Positions 60,181-64,000 of a DNA stretch of 64,000 nt are shown piece by piece. A program made the translations under genes and the position numbers. This DNA comes from UBA2093 sp044340485 (GTDB lineage Bacteria > Actinomycetota > Acidimicrobiia > Acidimicrobiales > Ilumatobacteraceae). The DNA lies in contig JBIITN010000005.1 in assembly GCA_044340485.1 (NCBI GenBank), positions 30,172-94,171 of the forward strand, in the 5' to 3' direction. Under the pieces are notes generated by a model. It was not told the DNA's origin. It was given only the letters and a program-made list of their open reading frames with translations, and made no database searches. How positions within the stretch are numbered: position 1 is the stretch's first letter; each line of letters begins with the position of its first letter.

Positions 60181-60599
60181 CCTTTACATACGTCCATCGT
60201 GTGACATGGGGTGACTGCGACATGCAACGCATTGTGTGGAATCCAAACTATTTCGGCTTTTGTGACAACGGAATCGATGTATGGGTACGCAAAGCGTTAG
60301 CACCCGAGCTAGCGAAGGTCGGGCCAGATGCTGACCTGGGCGATCTTGGTTTCGATTTCATGCTGAAAGCAGTAGAGATGACATGGCATGCGTCTGCTCG
60401 TTACGGTGATGAATTCAGTATCGACATGGCAGCCACTCGATGGGGAAACACGTCTTTTGACGTATCCATGACGGGACGAGTGAGCGATCGTGTGTGCATC
60501 GAAGGAAAATTCATATACGTGAGCACCGATCCGGTGACTGCACGTCCAGCTCCCATTCCTGATTTTTTTAAATTGGCTCTTGAGCGCGATCTGTCGTAA
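60177..60599 (+). CDS. Hotdog-fold acyl-CoA thioesterase (4HBT/YbgC type)
   Basis: A 140-residue hotdog protein starting at GTG 60177. The conserved N-terminal segment VTWGDCDMQRIVWNPNYFGFCD resembles the 4-hydroxybenzoyl-CoA thioesterase motif (D..G.VY..NY), with the catalytic Asp in DCDMQ. The middle carries a long amphipathic helix and WHASARYGDEFSID. The substrate cannot be told from sequence. It is translationally coupled to argH through GTGA, although no link to arginine is known. Confidence 0.85.
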   Translation: MTFTYVHRVTWGDCDMQRIVWNPNYFGFCDNGIDVWVRKALAPELAKVGPDADLGDLGFDFMLKAVEMTWHASARYGDEFSIDMAATRWGNTSFDVSMTGRVSDRVCIEGKFIYVSTDPVTARPAPIPDFFKLALERDLS

Positions 60600-60642
60600 T
60601 TGTTTGTGGCCTATGGCTGTACAAACCGCGTGTGTGTCTTTC

Positions 60643-61686
60643 TTAGGCAATCCGTTGAGACTTCCAACGCAACGATTGTCCGTGATAGCCGATTGTTCCA
60701 AGGTGCCATTGTTGCGGTTCTGGTGATCCGTCCCAGATAGTTGCTTGAATGTCGGCAACGTGTCCGGCTGGCTCCATGCGCACCCAGAGAAGTGGGGCAT
60801 CTGGTGAGGCTGTCTTTCCATACAAGGCGAGTGCATCACGCATTGTGTTTTGTACGCGTGGTCCCAAGTACTGCCACACGATGGAATGAAACACCATGGT
60901 GGGTTGAGCGCGGTGACTGTGTAATTGCTGGGGCAACCATGTGTCGACAGACGCTGTATCGATTGAGTGTGGAGCAACTTGAGTGATTTCAATTGCTGCG
61001 CGCAGACGACCAAGTCGTTCGTGTTGATCGGGCCATACAAAAGACAACAATTTGTAGACGCCGTCATCTGTGGTTACATCAATCGGCGATACGTCGACGC
61101 CGCGACGAGCTACGCATTGGGCAGGGTCGTGATGGAATGGAAAATCTTCCTCTACCCATGAATTTGGTAACTCCAGCGATGATGTTGCATTGCCGACAAC
61201 TCCGAATGGGGTTGTGATGCGGTAACGATCAAATGACATGGTGAGGCCCGCACTGGCACCCACTTCCAACATCGCAAATTTGCGAATACCAAGATGGGAT
61301 AGCCAGTGTGACACGGCAAGATGACACAGAGATCGTCCTGGCTCGTTTGTCTGCACGTGCTGATGAAGAGCTAGTGAGACCTCATCGAAATGAGATTCAA
61401 TGGCCGCCAACGCATCTGTGGAAAGGGTTAGTGAGGGAGATCCACCAACAGATTCGTAATGTTGGGCCAAGTGTGGATCTAAACCCTTCAACACAATGCG
61501 GTGCAGGGCTCCCAAGAGGCGAAGTGGTGTTGCGTCGTGTAGGGGGCGTTCTGAAACGCCATGCAGAAGTTTGTACGTGATGCCAGAGGCGAGGTAGTCG
61601 CTGCGAATGGATAGCAATAGGTCGTGATACATCGTGGACCCCAATGACAGACATGCTCGCGCTTGCACATCAATGGCGTCAATCAT
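60643..61686 (-). CDS. DUF2332 family protein
   Basis: A 347-residue cytosolic protein. Features that fit DUF2332 are a helical N-terminus with SPLYHDLL-like spacing (STMYHDLLLSI), the mid segment NEPGRSLCHLAVSHWL, then KFAMLEVGASAGLTMSFDRY, and the C-terminal MVFHSIVWQYLGP and LLWVRMEPAG. The family is common in actinobacteria and has no proven function; the LEVGASAGL segment resembles an AdoMet-binding loop, so a methyltransferase fold is possible. It is divergent from tyrS and convergent with the thioesterase gene. Confidence 0.85.
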   Translation of the reverse strand: MIDAIDVQARACLSLGSTMYHDLLLSIRSDYLASGITYKLLHGVSERPLHDATPLRLLGALHRIVLKGLDPHLAQHYESVGGSPSLTLSTDALAAIESHFDEVSLALHQHVQTNEPGRSLCHLAVSHWLSHLGIRKFAMLEVGASAGLTMSFDRYRITTPFGVVGNATSSLELPNSWVEEDFPFHHDPAQCVARRGVDVSPIDVTTDDGVYKLLSFVWPDQHERLGRLRAAIEITQVAPHSIDTASVDTWLPQQLHSHRAQPTMVFHSIVWQYLGPRVQNTMRDALALYGKTASPDAPLLWVRMEPAGHVADIQATIWDGSPEPQQWHLGTIGYHGQSLRWKSQRIA

Positions 61687-61764
61687 GGGGTCGGCATCTG
61701 ACGATGCGCCGGGTTCGTGGTCCGTTGTCTTGATGTCTTCAGAATAGATTGCAGGTACTCCAAA

Positions 61765-61842
61765 TCAGAATGGGTCGCTACCACTCCTTCTCAGAATGGG
61801 TCGCTATCACTCCTTCTCAGAATGGGTCGCTACCACTCCACA
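61765..61842 (+). repeat. Three 26-bp tandem repeats upstream of tyrS
   Basis: Three head-to-tail copies (61765-61790, 61791-61816, 61817-61842) start with TCAGAATGGGTCGCTACCAC. Copy 2 differs by one base in this stretch, and the last three bases of copy 3 diverge. A hairpin CCACT/AGTGG (61833-61846) spans the end of copy 3. The array fills much of the 177-base gap between the divergent DUF2332 and tyrS genes and lies 22 bases before the tyrS start. It could be a regulator-binding array or replication slippage. The frame is open through it, but the encoded peptide is not part of TyrS. Confidence 0.9.
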
Positions 61843-61863
61843 GTGGCGTGGCAACATAGAGCG

Positions 61864-63135
61864 GTGACCACCCCTTCGCTGTTTAACGAACTTGTCGAGC
61901 GTGGACTCGTTCATGACTCCACCGATCCGACGGCTCTTGGTGAGCGACTCGAGGCGTCGCCTATCAGTGTGTACGTAGGTTTTGATCCAACCGCCGATTC
62001 GCTCCATGTTGGTCATCTACTTGGACAGCTCACATTGAGACGCTTCCAACTGGCCGGACACAAGCCATATCCACTTGCTGGCGGTGCAACTGGAATGGTG
62101 GGCGATCCGTCTGGCCGTAGTGAGGAGCGCAATCTTCTTGATCGTGACACGTTGCAACATAACGTCGATTGCATCACGGCTCAGCTCGAACGTTTACTTG
62201 ATTTTTCATCGGGCCCATCTCAAGCAGTGCTCGTGAACAATGCCGATTGGACTGCTCCGATAACAGCGCTTGATTTTCTTCGCGACGTCGGTAAACACAT
62301 CACTATCAATCAGATGCTCGCAAAAGAATCTGTACGCAATCGTTTGAATTCAGAAAATGGCTTATCGTTCACCGAATTCAGTTACATGTTGTTACAAGCG
62401 AATGATTTTCGTCATCTATGCGCTGAGCACAACGTTGAATTGCAATTAGGCGGTTCCGACCAGTGGGGCAATATCACAGCTGGTATTGATCTCATTAGAA
62501 AGACGTTGTCACGTTCTGCCTTCGGTGCAACGTGGCCGTTAGTGACACGTAGTGACGGACAAAAATTTGGAAAAACTGCAGATGGCGCAGTGTGGCTAGA
62601 CCCAATGCGTACATCACCGTATAAGTTCCGTCAGTTTTGGATTCAAATTTCAGATGACGAAGCAGCTACGTATCTGCCACGCTTTTCATTACGTTCACTA
62701 GAAGAGATTCACGGTGAGTTGTCAGAACACGTACAAGCACCAGAAAAGCGAATTGCACAGCGCGCACTTGCAACAGAGATGACAACTCTTGTGCATGGTG
62801 GGGACGCAGCACACGCAGTGGAAGCTGCTGCATCTGTGTTGTTTGGCGACGACCCGAAGAAATCGTCGCGAGATGCATTCGATGTTGTGGTCGCCGAAGT
62901 TCCACGTACGGATGTTGCACCGTCAGAATTGTCTGATGTCATCGCTGTGTTGTCAAAAACCGGTTTGTGTTCGTCGAATTCAGATGCGCGACGCACACTG
63001 ACACAAAAGGGAATTCGAGCAAATGGCGACATCGTGGAAGGCGAGTCACTCGCGGACCTCGACCTACTTCACGGCCGATATGTCTTACTGCGTAAGGGAA
63101 AGAGCAACTATCACATCCTTGATGTTCACGGGTGA
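61864..63135 (+). CDS. tyrS: Tyrosyl-tRNA synthetase
   Basis: A class I synthetase of 423 residues from GTG 61864. The frame is open to 61717, but that part covers the 26-bp repeats and is not conserved. The HIGH motif reads HVGH (about 48-51, in GFDPTADSLHVGHLLG), and the KMSKS motif reads KFGKT in SDGQKFGKTADGAVW, as in bacterial TyrRS. Tyrosine-binding residues lie in NADWTAPITALDFLRDVGKH and LQLGGSDQWGNIT. A C-terminal S4 domain (LSKTGLCSSNSDARRTLTQKGIRANG) binds tRNA. It directly precedes the rRNA operon. Confidence 0.97.
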   Translation: MTTPSLFNELVERGLVHDSTDPTALGERLEASPISVYVGFDPTADSLHVGHLLGQLTLRRFQLAGHKPYPLAGGATGMVGDPSGRSEERNLLDRDTLQHNVDCITAQLERLLDFSSGPSQAVLVNNADWTAPITALDFLRDVGKHITINQMLAKESVRNRLNSENGLSFTEFSYMLLQANDFRHLCAEHNVELQLGGSDQWGNITAGIDLIRKTLSRSAFGATWPLVTRSDGQKFGKTADGAVWLDPMRTSPYKFRQFWIQISDDEAATYLPRFSLRSLEEIHGELSEHVQAPEKRIAQRALATEMTTLVHGGDAAHAVEAAASVLFGDDPKKSSRDAFDVVVAEVPRTDVAPSELSDVIAVLSKTGLCSSNSDARRTLTQKGIRANGDIVEGESLADLDLLHGRYVLLRKGKSNYHILDVHG

Positions 63136-63242
63136 TCGGTGGGAAGCCAGACAGGAAGTCGCCTTCCACTACACGCTGCATCAGTCGGAAATTCTTGTGG
63201 GACAAGGGTTGCAGGGTGAAAATCGTTCCGATAGAGTTGCAA

Positions 63243-63280
63243 TCCGCCCCCAAAGAAGGTTTCACCTTCGTAAGGGCGGA
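63243..63280 (+). ncRNA. Long nested hairpin, possible structured RNA element
   Basis: An outer 7-bp stem TCCGCCC/GGGCGGA and an inner 6-bp stem GAAGGT/ACCTTC with loop TTC are separated by small internal loops. It is the most stable structure in the region by inspection. It lies upstream of the terminator-like element. Whether it is a free RNA, part of the tyrS 3' end, or the start of the rrn leader cannot be decided from sequence. Confidence 0.35.
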
Positions 63281-63304
63281 CATGGCACCAAGTCATGGAA
63301 GCAA

Positions 63305-63336
63305 GTTCCTTGTGGGAACGCGAATCGCGTTTTTTC
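63305..63336 (+). terminator. Candidate intrinsic terminator after tyrS
   Basis: A stem AACGCG/CGCGTT (63317-63322 with 63326-63331, loop AAT) runs straight into six T residues (63330-63335). A competing stem GTTCC/GGAAC (63305-63309 with 63315-63319) overlaps its 5' side. The stem is short but GC rich, so it may end tyrS transcripts or act as an attenuator if rRNA transcription begins upstream. Confidence 0.5.
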
Positions 63337-63377
63337 TTGGAAAATATCGTTTCTATGGCATGTGCCAGAGCGAAAGC

Positions 63378-63388
63378 TCCTTGAAAAC
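63378..63388 (+). promoter_or_regulatory. boxA-like rrn antitermination element
   Basis: CTCCTTGAAAACGGAA around this position resembles the boxA context of Gram-positive rRNA leaders (CTTTGAAAACT). It directly follows the GAGC-GAAA-GCTC hairpin, giving a hairpin-boxA order. nusB, whose product binds boxA, is in this window. The match is inexact. Confidence 0.4.
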
Positions 63389-63603
63389 GGAAGAGAAGAC
63401 TGAACGCCAGTGCGGGTAGCAATGGGGGTTATTTCCCATTAGCTACTTGTCAATTCAGGGTCGGATTCCCATCCGGCCCGACAAAATCGATTGGAAACAA
63501 TCAAAAACAATTAAGTCAGTTGTTGGTGTCACAAACAGGGAATTTTCCCCCTGGACACCAGCAGACTTTCCAGAACGATCCTCACACTTGTGTGAGAAGT
63601 TCT

Positions 63604-64000
<397 letters not shown>

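Larger units (their letters stand above)
63136..63603 (+). other. Hairpin-rich tyrS-16S intergenic region (rrn leader)
   Basis: No convincing gene is present in these 468 bases. Instead the strand holds a chain of hairpins: GGAAG/CTTCC (63154-63167), TCGGAA/TTCCGA (63185-63231) enclosing CTTGT/ACAAG, the long hairpin at 63243-63280, a terminator-like pair near 63305-63336, GAGC-GAAA-GCTC (63368-63379), GTAGC-AATGGG with CCCATT-A-GCTAC (63416-63446), GGGTCGGAT/ATCCGGCCC with one G-U pair (63458-63479), TGGTGTC/GACACCA with inner CAGGG/CCCTG (63524-63560), and CTCACA/TGTGAG (63581-63596). The last ones are probably part of pre-16S processing. The first ones may be the tyrS 3' end or a separate RNA. 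Confidence 0.6.

Noticed and set aside
60309..61067. Minus-strand open frame across the thioesterase and DUF2332 genes
   Set aside because: It overlaps two supported genes, one of them on the same strand in another frame, and has no recognisable motif.
61765..61842. CRISPR array
   Set aside because: The 26-bp units are directly adjacent without spacers, and no cas gene is present.
61687..61863. T-box or other amino-acid riboswitch before tyrS
   Set aside because: No T-box sequence (TGGNACCGCG type) and no terminator/antiterminator pair is seen; the tandem repeats account for the pattern.
63209..63237. Possible rrn promoter TTGCAG-17-TAGAGT
   Set aside because: Both hexamers are poor for an rRNA promoter, and a terminator-like element lies downstream. 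TTGTGG-17-GAAAAT nearby is equally weak.
63136..63340. RNase P RNA-like segments after tyrS (short stretches such as AGGGTGAAA)
   Set aside because: The universal conserved regions (GAGGAAAGTCC-type and ACAGAACCCGG-type) are not found, and the space is too short.
63126..63422. Open frames in the tyrS-16S gap and within 16S
   Set aside because: They have no ribosome site or recognisable motif, and they cross strong hairpins or rRNA.
63455..63480. tRNA T-arm-like sequence (GGGTCGGATTCCC)
   Set aside because: The T loop does not fit TTCRANY, and no acceptor, D or anticodon arms can be built around it.

Overview
The window looks like a gene-dense core chromosome segment of an actinobacterium of roughly balanced GC, most likely from or near the class Acidimicrobiia. 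This is an inference. It rests on actinobacterial gene orders (DUF6167-like/alaS/ruvX/mltG/aroECKBQ; pyr genes followed by an mIHF-like gene, gmk, rpoZ, coaBC, metK, priA), a PriA without a Walker A motif, and the 16S rRNA start at the right edge. I see no transposase, phage gene, integrase, CRISPR array or defence island. Every large gene reads as intact housekeeping, and the novelty is in regulation and leaders.

Layout. 1-917: 3' part of a DUF3048 gene. 970-3686: PLP synthase pdxST, yebC and a one-cysteine peroxiredoxin. 3709-11072: Holliday junction genes ruvCAB, queuosine genes queA and tgt, then the Sec accessory genes yajC, secD and secF. 11082-17621: rel (ppGpp), hisS, aspS, rarA. 17646-28452: DUF6167-like gene, alaS, ruvX, mltG, shikimate genes aroE-C-K-B-Q, then pepQ, efp and nusB. 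28462-29901: a DUF2079 membrane protein. 29948-38283: pyrimidine operon with a PyrR-binding leader and leader ORF, then pyrR, pyrB, pyrC, carA, carB, pyrD. 38293-43816: divergent mIHF-like protein, gmk, rpoZ, coaBC, metK, priA. 43825-47902: a methyltransferase on the minus strand, def, fmt, mog, hisG, a cold-shock-like gene and a DUF1844-like gene. 47903-53608: structured infC leader, infC, rpmI, rplT, an rRNA methyltransferase, pheS, pheT. 53643-60599: yqgE diverging from the arginine operon argC-B-D-F-R-H and a thioesterase. 60643-63135: a DUF2332 gene diverging from tyrS, with a 26-bp tandem repeat between. 63136-63603: hairpin-rich leader; 63604 to the end: the first part of 16S rRNA.

Only four genes lie on the minus strand. 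Seventeen neighbouring pairs overlap by exactly four bases (ATGA or GTGA), so translational coupling is the rule. Genes that open a unit often carry a TANNNT hexamer, frequently TAGCCT or TAACCT, 6-10 bases before the start codon, which suggests widespread leaderless transcription. The most interesting items are this signature, the pyr leader (PyrR loop occluding the ribosome site of a short ORF that overlaps pyrR by TAATG), the infC leader with alternative hairpins and a probable AUC start, the ARG box inside the yqgE/argC divergent promoter, the degenerate mIHF and the chain of hairpins before 16S rRNA.
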